Source of the DNA: a virus
Virus record (IMG/VR): IMGVR_UViG_3300044716_001156
Span: 1 to 32,463 of that record
Reading direction: 5' to 3' (one strand)
Length of the DNA stretch: 32,463 nucleotides
A model generated the notes under the pieces. It made no database searches. It saw nothing but the letters and a program-made list of their open reading frames with translations, and was not told the DNA's origin. This document shows, one piece after another, positions 6,528 to 12,256 of the stretch (position 1 is its first letter; each line of letters starts with the position of its first letter). A program made the translations under genes and the position numbers.

Positions 6528-6624
6528 TTGTTTTTTTCTCCAATTCTTGTATTCTGTTTTTTGTAATTTCCAGAGCTTTTGTTGTTCCAAGTATTTGTAT
6601 GTCTTCTCGGGTGAGTGTTTTCAT
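6520..6624 (-). CDS. Tiny hypothetical protein (34 aa)
   Basis: Encodes 34 residues beginning MKTLTREDIQILGTTKALEI and ending QELEKKTNE. It begins with an ATGA overlap with the upstream gene, has AAGGAG about ten bases before the ATG, and ends in an ATGAGTAA overlap with the next start. Without it the gene-to-gene coupling of this operon would be broken. The size makes function unpredictable; a single helix is likely. Confidence 0.55.
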   Translation of the reverse strand: MKTLTREDIQILGTTKALEITKNRIQELEKKTNE

Positions 6625-6842
6625 CTGTTTCTCGCTCCTTCTTTTTCAATATACTTAATACACTCTTCAACGCTTGTACAGTTTTCTTTGATCTCCCGCA
6701 AGTCAACTTCAGATACTAAGTATTGTGCTACAGCGGGGAAAGCAACTAAACCTAATTCGAGCCCTAAATCCTTTAAGGCTTCTTGTAACTCTGCCATGGA
6801 AACACTACTTTGTTTAGATTCTATAGTTATTACTAATTTCAT
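6621..6842 (-). CDS. Small hypothetical protein (73 aa)
   Basis: 73 residues from ATG at 6842, which overlaps the upstream lysozyme-like gene stop (ATGA) and follows AAAGGAA. A short beta strand (MKLVITIESK) precedes two helices (MAELQEALKDLGLELGL; SVEECIKYIEKEGARN). No recognised domain. Coupled on both sides. Confidence 0.7.
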   Translation of the reverse strand: MKLVITIESKQSSVSMAELQEALKDLGLELGLVAFPAVAQYLVSEVDLREIKENCTSVEECIKYIEKEGARNR

Positions 6843-7537
6843 GCTATTCCTTTCCATGCTCTAAGAGCCCTTTGTCCGTAAAAATGTGTACTGTATTTAT
6901 CTTTGAATTGTCCAGAGTTGTAGTATGTGAGAGCAGCTCTATGAGGGTCTGCTATTCCTTTAGCCTTAGCTCTTTGATAGCCTACTAAAAGCACTTTGCT
7001 AATGGCATAATCTCCAGACTCTTCAAACGTTGTTAATTTAAACCAACCCTTATGCCAGCGTTTATCTATCTGCCATGCATGGCAACCATTCCCACCATCT
7101 CCCAATTGCAAGTATTTTTGATTTCTTGATTTTGGAACAAACCGCTTAGAATTGCCCGTTTCATTCTTTAATAAAGCCGCTAAATATTTAGCCATTTCAC
7201 GCTCTGAGAGGTTGAATGATTTGTGATATTTTTTGGCTAGTGGCTGAAGATATGGTATAAATGGAGAGCTAATCTCTTTTACCTTGATTGAGCCGTGAGA
7301 CTTAACCCTTTCGGCTCTTTCTTGTTTTAGTACCTTATTAGCTTCTGCTGGTGGAATCTTACTGCAACCCACAAAAGCAAATATTGCTAACAATCCAATT
7401 ACAGTAGTGGCACAAATCAACCTTTTACCGAATAGACGATTCTGTTTGTATTGAATCCATCTTTCAATCAAGCGCAATTGTACTTTTTCGTTTAGCATTC
7501 GACTTTTGAGTAAGTCAGCGTAATAGTATTCATTCAT
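6839..7537 (-). CDS. Membrane-anchored lysozyme/transglycosylase-like endolysin candidate
   Basis: 232 residues from ATG at 7537 (an upstream in-frame TTG is less likely). A cytoplasmic basic stretch precedes one membrane segment at about residues 40-57 (LICATTVIGLLAIFAFVGC), ending in A-F-V-G-C, which resembles a lipobox. The C-terminal half is lysozyme-like: LLKNETGNS supplies a candidate catalytic Glu (about residue 126), followed by GDGGNGCHAWQIDKRWH and AALTYYNSGQFKDKYSTHFYG, the order seen in SLT/goose-type lysozyme domains. It probably cleaves peptidoglycan from the inner membrane or periplasm. It sits among early-type genes rather than in the late operon, which is unusual for a lysis enzyme; an entry or signal-anchor-release role is also possible. 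Confidence 0.65.
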   Translation of the reverse strand: MNEYYYADLLKSRMLNEKVQLRLIERWIQYKQNRLFGKRLICATTVIGLLAIFAFVGCSKIPPAEANKVLKQERAERVKSHGSIKVKEISSPFIPYLQPLAKKYHKSFNLSEREMAKYLAALLKNETGNSKRFVPKSRNQKYLQLGDGGNGCHAWQIDKRWHKGWFKLTTFEESGDYAISKVLLVGYQRAKAKGIADPHRAALTYYNSGQFKDKYSTHFYGQRALRAWKGIA

Positions 7538-7694
7538 TTGCTTCTTGTCTCCCAATCAGGAATAGTAATTTTGACAACGCTTCTAATGCCAAAAGAGCTA
7601 AATCGTTGACATGTGGATTGCTTTCGCCGTGAGTAAGTTCGAGCAAATTGCGCCTCATTCGCTCAAGCAATTTCTGTTTTTCTTGATTGGTCAA
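7530..7694 (-). CDS. Small hypothetical protein (54 aa, TTG start)
   Basis: I chose the TTG at 7694, which overlaps the upstream stop (TTGA) and sits directly after GAGGTG; a longer frame to 7748 reads into the zinc-finger gene. The 54 residues form two helices (NQEKQKLLERMRRNLLEL and VNDLALLALEALSKLLFLI). The second is hydrophobic but amphipathic, so membrane insertion is uncertain. Unknown role. Confidence 0.55.
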   Translation of the reverse strand: MTNQEKQKLLERMRRNLLELTHGESNPHVNDLALLALEALSKLLFLIGRQEANE

Positions 7695-8020
7695 TTTTTC
7701 ACCTCTATTTTTACGTATCCAGAACCGCCACAAACAAGGCATTCGCAAGAATCTTCGCCCGCATCAAAGCTGCCATCGCCGCCACAATGTTTACAAATTT
7801 CGATATTGTTAACGCTGGCCAAAACACCAGTTAAGCGAACATTCAAACCCTTACATTGCTTCAATTCCCGCTCTGCAAGTTCAAGCTTTCTTTTAAGAGA
7901 TTTGTTTTCTTCTTCAAAGTGTTCTTCTCTGGTCGCCTTGCTGGCAGCAATCAATAGTGTGTTGAAATAGTCTTTCTGTTTCCGTGCATAGTTTAAAGCA
8001 TCATCAATATCAGTTAACAT
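7691..8020 (-). CDS. Coiled-coil protein with DnaJ-like zinc-binding tail
   Basis: 109 residues. An N-terminal helical/coiled-coil region (residues 1-60, with HFEEENKSLKRKLELAERELKQC) leads to a cysteine-rich C-terminus: CKHCGGDG ... CECLVCGGSGY. The paired CxxCGGxG motifs are those of the DnaJ zinc-binding region, where four Cys bind one zinc. Phages encode many such minimal zinc proteins of unknown partner. ATG at 8020 follows a perfect GGAGGTGA. Confidence 0.75.
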   Translation of the reverse strand: MLTDIDDALNYARKQKDYFNTLLIAASKATREEHFEEENKSLKRKLELAERELKQCKGLNVRLTGVLASVNNIEICKHCGGDGSFDAGEDSCECLVCGGSGYVKIEVKN

Positions 8021-8405
8021 TCTTCACCTCCATCAATTCGGAATTGTCGTGGGTGTTGCCGATTACTTTTGTTGCAAATGCATGAGCAATCGGCAGCGGG
8101 GCATAAAAATTCCCTCGCTTTAACTTAAATCCATGTTCAAAAACAACCAAACAAGGCTCTTGAAGAGCTACTACAACATCATTAGTTACAATATCCCCTT
8201 CAAAAATGCGACTTCTATTTGCGTTATACAAGCCTGTAAACTGCCCAACCGTGACTGGGTCTACATAAACCCAGTCAAACTCTTTTACTTGACCCTTACC
8301 AGTTTGAAAATAGATTGCTGGTTGTATGTCATCCGAGTAGACTAATGAGCCATAAGCCCAATTTCCAGAGTTGGTTTTCCCTCTAAATATTATTTCTCTA
8401 TCCAT
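8010..8405 (-). CDS. YopX family protein
   Basis: 131 residues. REIIFRGKTNSGNWAYGSLVYSDD at the start, VDPVTVGQFTGLYNANRSRIFEGDIV in the centre and a C-terminal IGNTHDNSELM are the signature blocks of the YopX family, widespread phage early proteins of beta-rich fold and unresolved function. A 48-nt part of this gene (8151-8198) has a degenerate copy at 9587-9634, a recombination scar. Confidence 0.85.
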   Translation of the reverse strand: MDREIIFRGKTNSGNWAYGSLVYSDDIQPAIYFQTGKGQVKEFDWVYVDPVTVGQFTGLYNANRSRIFEGDIVTNDVVVALQEPCLVVFEHGFKLKRGNFYAPLPIAHAFATKVIGNTHDNSELMEVKNVN

Positions 8406-8964
8406 TTTTCAACAGCTCCTCTCTGACTTTGCCTTCAAACGGAAAAGAATCAGCTGGGTATTCATCATCAAACAATTTATTTAAATCGTATTGTAAAGTT
8501 TTTGCTCTTTCAGCAATAGCCTTGGCTAGTGGCTTTGGAGGACTAGGAATAATAGAATATTCGGTTTTTATCCCTTCCCCTTTCTTCGTAACGGTGAAGT
8601 CGTAGCCTTCGATTTGAACGCCGTAGTCAGGATTATTGATATATTCTCTGATGCTCTTAAGTAAGCCGATTTGAGTTAAGGACAGTATTTTGAAGCTGTC
8701 TGAGTTGTAGTCATAGACACAGCAAGCCATAAAATATTGGGGCTTTTGTCCAGGTTTGGAAGGTGGCAACATTGCCAACTCTTCAAATGTAAATGGATTC
8801 TTTTCGAGTCTGGTTAGCTTCATCGTTTTGTCTTCTAGTTTCACGAAGTATTCATAACCAGTGACAGGCAAGCCAATAAAGCGAAATTTGTTTGTTCCTG
8901 CTGTAAATTTTAGAAATTGGTCTTTTTGGTTTGGTAATTGGTAATTTGGATCAAAAAAGTTCAT
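8398..8964 (-). CDS. Putative phage single-stranded DNA-binding protein
   Basis: 188 residues from ATG at 8964, with AAGGGAAAA upstream; the in-frame extension to 9033 lacks a ribosome binding site. The opening MNFFDPNYQLPNQKDQFLKF, then GTNKFRFIGLPVTGYEYF, FMACCVYDYNSDSFKILSLT and DFTVTKKGEGIKTEYSIIP, matches a phage family commonly annotated as ssDNA-binding or recombination proteins with an OB-like core followed by an acidic tail (LFDDEYPADSF). In such proteins the acidic tail recruits partners. It would coat ssDNA during phage replication. The assignment is from pattern memory. Confidence 0.55.
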   Translation of the reverse strand: MNFFDPNYQLPNQKDQFLKFTAGTNKFRFIGLPVTGYEYFVKLEDKTMKLTRLEKNPFTFEELAMLPPSKPGQKPQYFMACCVYDYNSDSFKILSLTQIGLLKSIREYINNPDYGVQIEGYDFTVTKKGEGIKTEYSIIPSPPKPLAKAIAERAKTLQYDLNKLFDDEYPADSFPFEGKVREELLKNG

Positions 8965-9097
8965 TGTATTTTCCCTTTGCGTAGAGCGTTTAATTAATGG
9001 GGATTTGGCGCAAGTTCCCCTTCTCGCTGACATCCTAGTTTAACGTCTAATGTCCGACGTGGAAGCTTTGGTTTAGGGTTTACCAACCCGCCTAAAT
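8965..9097 (-). other. Intergenic region with two small hairpins
   Basis: A 133-nt gap in an otherwise gap-free operon. It contains ACGTC/GACGT (9043-9047/9056-9060) and GGGTT/AACCC (9076-9080/9085-9089) inverted repeats, neither followed by a T-run on the minus strand. It may hold an internal promoter, processing site or attenuator for the ssDNA-binding gene; no convincing promoter was found. Confidence 0.35.
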
Positions 9098-9364
9098 TTA
9101 TTTGCTTGCATAGAGCGTTATCATGTCTCTGTAATACTCACGGCGGCGTTGAGCTTGTTTGATTAGCTTTTTCTTTAAGCCTATATTTGGAAATTTAATA
9201 GCTAAATAAGCCTCTCTTTGGGATTCAATGGAGCCGTAGGTTTTATGGTCGGTTAGAGAGACAAAGTCATTTTCTTCTTCTTGTGCAGCCTCTAGCTCAT
9301 TCTCAAGCCTTTCAAGCTCCTTAATTACTGTTATATAGCTTGTTTGTAGTGTTTCTTTGTCCAA
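9098..9364 (-). CDS. Coiled-coil hypothetical protein (TTG start)
   Basis: 88 residues. The start is a TTG at 9364 with GGAGG five bases before it, a combination that favours TTG over any later Met. The protein is almost wholly helical and charged (ITVIKELERLENELEAAQEEEND; a second helix IGLKKKLIKQAQRRREYYRDM). It lies inside the end of the upstream gene (44-nt overlap). Function unknown. Confidence 0.65.
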   Translation of the reverse strand: MDKETLQTSYITVIKELERLENELEAAQEEENDFVSLTDHKTYGSIESQREAYLAIKFPNIGLKKKLIKQAQRRREYYRDMITLYASK

Positions 9365-9554
9365 CTTGTCCTCCGTTTATAAATGTATGTGTAAATTCTG
9401 TATTGTTGTGATTGCCAGACTGAATGGCCCTGTAGCTCCTGAGCTCTGCTTCAATAACGGAAATTGGTCTAGAGTTTTCTAATTTTCCCGATTGCATACG
9501 CTCTTTTTCAAGCTGATTGATTTTATGATCTACGTATAGTGGGTTTTGTGTCAT
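9321..9554 (-). CDS. Hypothetical protein behind a shared A-rich leader
   Basis: 77 residues from ATG at 9554 (MTQNPLYVDHKINQLEKERM). The 26 bases before the ATG are nearly identical to the spacers that precede the Gly-X repeat genes (CCCTAAACAAATTAAAC), although the protein itself is unrelated to them. The frame can be extended upstream to 9590, but only through that repeated spacer. There is no Shine-Dalgarno. Function unknown; Asn/Gln-rich tail (GNHNNTEFTHTFINGGQVGQ). Confidence 0.6.
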   Translation of the reverse strand: MTQNPLYVDHKINQLEKERMQSGKLENSRPISVIEAELRSYRAIQSGNHNNTEFTHTFINGGQVGQRNTTNKLYNSN

Positions 9555-9586
9555 TTTGTTTAATTTGTTTAGGGTATTATTCAAAA

Positions 9587-9634
9587 ACAAGGCTCTTGAA
9601 GAGCTGCTACAACATCACTAGTTGCAATATCCCC
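9587..9634 (-). repeat. Degenerate copy of part of the YopX gene
   Basis: Bases 9587-9634 match 8151-8198 of the YopX gene at 45 of 48 positions. The adjacent 11 bases 9580-9590 match 8136-8146, the intervening bases of the original being missing. The copy is out of frame: the last Gly-X gene reads into it, gains GYCN and stops. It marks an illegitimate recombination event at the edge of the Gly-X array. Confidence 0.85.
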
Positions 9635-9884
9635 CGTCACCATCGCCATAACCATAACCATCGCCCCAGCCATCGCCGTAACCATAACCGCCGCACCAGC
9701 CATAACCATCGCCATCGCCATCGCCACGACCATTGCCATAGCCTGAGCCGTCACCATTGCCATAGCCTAAGCCATCGCCACAACCATCGCCATGACCATA
9801 ACCATAACCATCGCCATAGCCACAACCTGAGCCTAAGCCGTAGGAATTTTGATTCACCTCAAAATTTATAGTACGTTTAGTCAT
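9618..9884 (-). CDS. Gly-X repeat protein A (fifth gene of the array)
   Basis: 88 residues from ATG at 9884. The N-terminus MTKRTINFEVNQNSYG is the conserved head of this family; the rest alternates Gly with Tyr, Asp, Asn, Ser, His, Cys or Trp (for example GYGDGYGYGHGDG). The last four residues come from the YopX-derived fragment, so this copy's end is a recombination junction. No Shine-Dalgarno precedes the ATG, only the A-rich spacer shared with other copies. No enzyme motif or membrane segment. Function unknown. Confidence 0.65.
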   Translation of the reverse strand: MTKRTINFEVNQNSYGLGSGCGYGDGYGYGHGDGCGDGLGYGNGDGSGYGNGRGDGDGDGYGWCGGYGYGDGWGDGYGYGDGDGGYCN

Positions 9885-9906
9885 TTTGTTTAATTTGTTT
9901 AGGGTA

Positions 9907-10185
9907 TTAGCCATCGCCGTCACCCCAACCGTAGCCATAGCCTGAGCCATAACCGTCACCGTCTATACCATCGCCATCACCAAAGCCATCGCCACAACCG
10001 TCACCGTCACCAAAGTTATCGCCATGACCATCACCATAGCCATTACCGCAACCATTGCCATAGCCGTCACCAAAGCCATCGCCATCATAAAAATAGTCAT
10101 TGCCACAACCATTGCCATAGCCTGAGCCATAACCGTCACCGTAGGAATTTTGATTTTCGTCAAAATTTATAGTACGTTTAGCCAT
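9907..10185 (-). CDS. Gly-X repeat protein B (fourth gene of the array)
   Basis: 92 residues from ATG at 10185. Head MAKRTINFDENQNSYG, then alternating Gly-X with several Asp and aromatic positions (GDGYGSGYGNGCGN, later DNFGDGDGCGDGFGDG). The single non-repetitive stretch is DYFYDGDGFGDG near residue 32. Stop TAA lies at the beginning of the next spacer, 22 nt before the next ATG, so termination-reinitiation is possible. Function unknown. Confidence 0.65.
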   Translation of the reverse strand: MAKRTINFDENQNSYGDGYGSGYGNGCGNDYFYDGDGFGDGYGNGCGNGYGDGHGDNFGDGDGCGDGFGDGDGIDGDGYGSGYGYGWGDGDG

Positions 10186-10208
10186 TTTTGTTTGATTTGT
10201 TTAGGGTA

Positions 10209-10466
10209 TTAACCGTTACCGTAATTGTCGCCATAGCCAAAGCCATTACCATCATAACCATAACCATAGCCACAGCCATCGCCATTACCGTTACCATCGT
10301 TACCATAACCGTTACCATAACCGTCACCGTCATGACCATAACCGTCACCATAACCGTCACCGTCGTCACCATAACCGCAGCCGCAGCCGCAGCCGTTGCC
10401 GTTGCCGTTGCCATCGTCGCCGTGGGAACTTTGATTTAACTCAAAATTTATAGTACGTTTAGCCAT
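10209..10466 (-). CDS. Gly-X repeat protein C (third gene of the array)
   Basis: 85 residues from ATG at 10466. Head MAKRTINFELNQSSHG, the most divergent head in the set, followed by GNGNGNGCGCGCGYG and then units such as DGDGYGDGYGHDGDGYGNG in which D-x-D-G spacing recurs. The end is GFGYGDNYGNG. Same SD-less A-rich upstream spacer. Function unknown. Confidence 0.65.
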   Translation of the reverse strand: MAKRTINFELNQSSHGDDGNGNGNGCGCGCGYGDDGDGYGDGYGHDGDGYGNGYGNDGNGNGDGCGYGYGYDGNGFGYGDNYGNG

Positions 10467-10488
10467 TTTGTTTAATTTGTTTAAGGTA

Positions 10489-10722
10489 CTAGTCGTTGTC
10501 GTTGTTCCAGCCATCGCCCCAACCGTCACCATCGCCATAACCATCGCCATCATAGCCAAAGCCTGAGCCAAAGCCATCGCCACGACCATTGCCATAGCCT
10601 GAGCCATCGCCGTCACCATTGCCATAGCCTGAGCCATAGCCTGAGCCAAAGCCATCGCCATAGTCATCGCCTGAACCGTAGGAATTTTGATTATCGTCAA
10701 AATTTATAGTACGTTTAGTCAT
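10489..10722 (-). CDS. Gly-X repeat protein D (second gene of the array)
   Basis: 77 residues from ATG at 10722, the shortest copy. Head MTKRTINFDDNQNSYG, then Gly-X alternation with more Phe and Arg; GSGYGNGRGDG is shared with copy A and GSGFGYDGDGYGDG with copy E, indicating mosaic exchange between copies. It ends GWGDGWNNDND. The upstream spacer is a diverged version of the common one. Long overlapping Met/Ala-rich frames on the same strand are artefacts of the repeat and were not called. Confidence 0.65.
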   Translation of the reverse strand: MTKRTINFDDNQNSYGSGDDYGDGFGSGYGSGYGNGDGDGSGYGNGRGDGFGSGFGYDGDGYGDGDGWGDGWNNDND

Positions 10723-10798
10723 TTTGTTTAATGAGTTAAGGGTATTAGCCGTAGCCATAGCCAGATTCCCGACTTCGGCAAAGTGGTACTCACTAGTA

Positions 10799-11068
10799 CT
10801 AGCCGTTACCATTGACGTAGCCATAGCCTGAGCCATAGCCTGAGCCATCACCACAGCCATAGTCTGAGCCATCACCATAGCCATCGCCATAACCATCGCC
10901 ATCATAGCCAAAGCCTGAGCCGTAACCTGAACCATTGCCATAGCCTGAGCCATCGCCGTAACCTGAACCATTGCCATAGCCTGAGCCATAGCCTGAGCCA
11001 AAGCCATCGCCATAGCCCTTGTCGTAGGAATTTTGATTCACCTCAAAATTTATAGTACGTTTAGCCAT
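10799..11068 (-). CDS. Gly-X repeat protein E (first gene of the array)
   Basis: 89 residues from ATG at 11068. Head MAKRTINFEVNQNSYD followed by the most regular Gly-X region (GYGDGFGSGYGSGYGNG and similar units). This is the only copy with a Shine-Dalgarno (GAGGAA about five bases before the ATG), located within the end of the preceding gene (19-nt overlap). It is therefore the likely founder copy; copies A-D carry the duplicated spacer instead. Function unknown; candidates include a structural or phase-separating low-complexity protein or a precursor peptide. Confidence 0.7.
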   Translation of the reverse strand: MAKRTINFEVNQNSYDKGYGDGFGSGYGSGYGNGSGYGDGSGYGNGSGYGSGFGYDGDGYGDGYGDGSDYGCGDGSGYGSGYGYVNGNG

Positions 11069-11370
11069 TTTGATTCCTCGGCAGCTAAGGTGAAAACAAC
11101 TGTTAAGTAATCAAATTCAACGAGTCCGTTACATTTATCCAATTTTGTATTTGTTAAAGGGCCATTTTGTGCAAGCTCTCCAAGCCCTCTTGAAGTGCCC
11201 CAAGATCTAATAACCGAGGCATTGTGCAATTTGCACTCAGAGCCATCTCTTTCAAATCGCCCAATCAGAACGTGCCCTCTTTGCAAAACGCAAATTTTAA
11301 TATCTCCAGCGGCTTCTGTTGGTGGATTTTTGTAATACACTTCGCCATTTATTGTTATTGATTCGTTCAT
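11050..11370 (-). CDS. DUF6948-like phage early protein
   Basis: 106 residues. It begins ESITINGEVYY, continues IKICVLQRGHVLIGRFERDGSECKLHNASVIRSWG, then GLGELAQNGP and closes with EFDYLTVVFTLAAEE. This order (short 'ITING' strand, a 'v.R...v..G.......g....L.nA..i..W' core, 'l..lA..G', a final strand) is one I associate with small phage proteins of the DUF6948 type, without known function. AAGGAAC precedes the ATG. Its end carries the ribosome binding site of the Gly-X array. Confidence 0.65.
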   Translation of the reverse strand: MNESITINGEVYYKNPPTEAAGDIKICVLQRGHVLIGRFERDGSECKLHNASVIRSWGTSRGLGELAQNGPLTNTKLDKCNGLVEFDYLTVVFTLAAEESKWLNVL

Positions 11371-11383
11371 TTTGTTCCTTTCG

Positions 11384-11548
11384 TTAAATACTTTTTTTAA
11401 TTGTAAGCGTGTTTAATACGTCTTTTTGTCTCGCTAAATTACTTGCTAGGTATTTAGCGTAATGCTCTGGAATCTTAAATTTAGCAGCGTTTGCTTCGAG
11501 CCATTTAATCGTTTCTTCAATCGCTAAAAATTCTTCTTCTGGTGTCAT
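11384..11548 (-). CDS. Small helical hypothetical protein (54 aa)
   Basis: Encodes 54 residues, opening MTPEEEFLAIEETIKWLEAN and closing KDVLNTLTIKKSI. It overlaps the stop of the upstream gene (ATGA) and leaves 13 nt before the next start. The composition (acidic first helix, then KIPEHYAKYLASNLARQ) is that of a normal folded small protein, not a chance frame. Function unknown. Confidence 0.65.
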   Translation of the reverse strand: MTPEEEFLAIEETIKWLEANAAKFKIPEHYAKYLASNLARQKDVLNTLTIKKSI

Positions 11549-11850
11549 TTAGACATACTCCTGTTCTTGATCAGCTCATAATTAAGGTCTATGCGTTCTT
11601 GCAAAATTGCTTCTGCTTCTTTTTCGTGATCGTGCTTGAGGGCAAATTGATAACGTTGATCATAATAAAGCTCGCAAATAGATTCTTTTTCGGCTCGCTC
11701 TAGCGAGTCAATATCTTTCTCGACCTGATTGCGATTGCTAATGATTTCTCGGCGTTCGAAATCAGAGAGGAATCTGTCTTTCAACTGATTATCCAAGCAG
11801 CTGAAACGGCTGTTCAGAAACTCTATCTTTTTAGTTAGTGTACTATTCAT
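11545..11850 (-). CDS. Coiled-coil hypothetical protein, first gene of the leftward early operon proper
   Basis: 101 residues, nearly all helix, with heptad-like spacing (KKIEFLNSRFSCLDNQLKDRFLSDFERREIISNRNQVEKDIDSLERAEKE). It is separated by 127 nt from the regulator upstream and is followed by coupled genes, so the leftward operon may begin here or at the regulator. The Shine-Dalgarno (AGGAT) is weak. Function unknown. Confidence 0.7.
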   Translation of the reverse strand: MNSTLTKKIEFLNSRFSCLDNQLKDRFLSDFERREIISNRNQVEKDIDSLERAEKESICELYYDQRYQFALKHDHEKEAEAILQERIDLNYELIKNRSMSK

Positions 11851-11977
11851 GATCCTAATTTACCTTTGATTAGGGATTGATTTGTAAAGCGAATTAAGCT
11901 TTTTGCTAATTGCTTACAGAAGATATTAACCCAATTTCAAGATTAATGTAACCCTACTGTCAAACTTCTTTAGTTAA

Positions 11978-12178
11978 TTAATTCTCATTTTTCTTTTTGA
12001 TTTTTCTTTTTAGTTTGACAAAATCTTCCACATCGTACCAACGATCCACCCCTGCGCCTTTTATCTGTTCCCCTTTTGGAACAAGGTTATATTTTTCCCA
12101 GCGTATAACTTGCCTATTATCTACACCGAAATAATCCGCTATCTCTTTCCTCGAAACTTTGCTGTCTGGAATATACAT
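11978..12178 (-). CDS. Small helix-turn-helix transcriptional regulator
   Basis: 66 residues. VSRKEIADYFGVDNRQVIRWEKYNLVPKG is a clear helix-turn-helix (helix, GVD turn, recognition helix with RQVIRWEK), followed by a wing-like segment (VDRWYDVEDFVKLKRK) and a basic tail. This resembles the compact DNA-binding domains of phage regulators and of some small terminase (Nu1-type) proteins; another protein in this window fits the small terminase role. It is transcribed divergently from 12257-12445 with a strong promoter and an inverted repeat between, so it probably controls the early/replication switch. Confidence 0.7.
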   Translation of the reverse strand: MYIPDSKVSRKEIADYFGVDNRQVIRWEKYNLVPKGEQIKGAGVDRWYDVEDFVKLKRKIKKKNEN

Positions 12179-12203
12179 TTATTATTTATTTACTGTCACT
12201 CAA

Positions 12204-12231
12204 TTGACATAATACCCTAATTGTGTACAAT
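12204..12231 (+). promoter_or_regulatory. Strong sigma70-type promoter with possible operator
   Basis: TTGACA (12204-12209), a 16-bp spacer and TACAAT (12226-12231) form a near-consensus promoter firing right, predicted start about 12238. An inverted repeat ATTGT-gt-ACAAT (12220-12231) overlaps the -10 box, a natural operator position for the adjacent HTH protein. The spacer holds TAATACCCTAA (12210-12220), the same 11 bases found in several spacers of the Gly-X array. The promoter call is firm; operator assignment is inference. Confidence 0.8.
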
Positions 12232-12256
12232 AGTAATAGAGATCGGGAGAAGGCAA

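Larger units (their letters stand above)
9555..11090 (-). repeat. Tandem Gly-X gene array with repeated spacer-head module
   Basis: Five paralogous genes lie head-to-tail, period about 255-350 bp. Each unit has a nearly constant module (spacer CCCTAAACAAATTAAAC, ATG, and about 48 nt encoding M(A/T)KRTINF..NQ(N/S)S) and a variable low-complexity module in which nearly every second codon is GGN. A sixth copy of the spacer precedes the unrelated gene starting at 9554. Between copies E and D lies a 36-nt non-repeat insertion (about 10763-10798) followed by a relic GGCTATGGCTACGGCTAA. The array is GC-richer than its surroundings because of the Gly codons. Confidence 0.85.

Noticed and set aside
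9001-9025. GGGGA/TCCCC hairpin upstream of the ssDNA-binding gene as a terminator
   Set aside because: The stem is short, has internal mismatches and no T-run follows on the minus strand.
10209-11013. Long Met/Ala/Val-rich frames (MAMALAQAMAQ-type) overlapping the Gly-X genes on the minus strand, and similar Thr/Val/Ile-rich frames on the plus strand
   Set aside because: They are shifted or opposite readings of the GGN-NNN repeat, lack ribosome binding sites and cross the stop/spacer/start structure of the real genes.
9618-11068. Diversity-generating retroelement target
   Set aside because: No reverse transcriptase or template repeat is visible in the window, and variation among copies is not adenine-specific.
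9555-11090. CRISPR array (constant about 70-bp modules separated by variable DNA)
   Set aside because: The constant modules contain a start codon and conserved coding sequence, the intervals are 160-270 bp, low-complexity and in frame, and no cas gene is present.
12221-12256. TTG start extending the first rightward gene
   Set aside because: These bases include the -10 box and precede the predicted transcription start.
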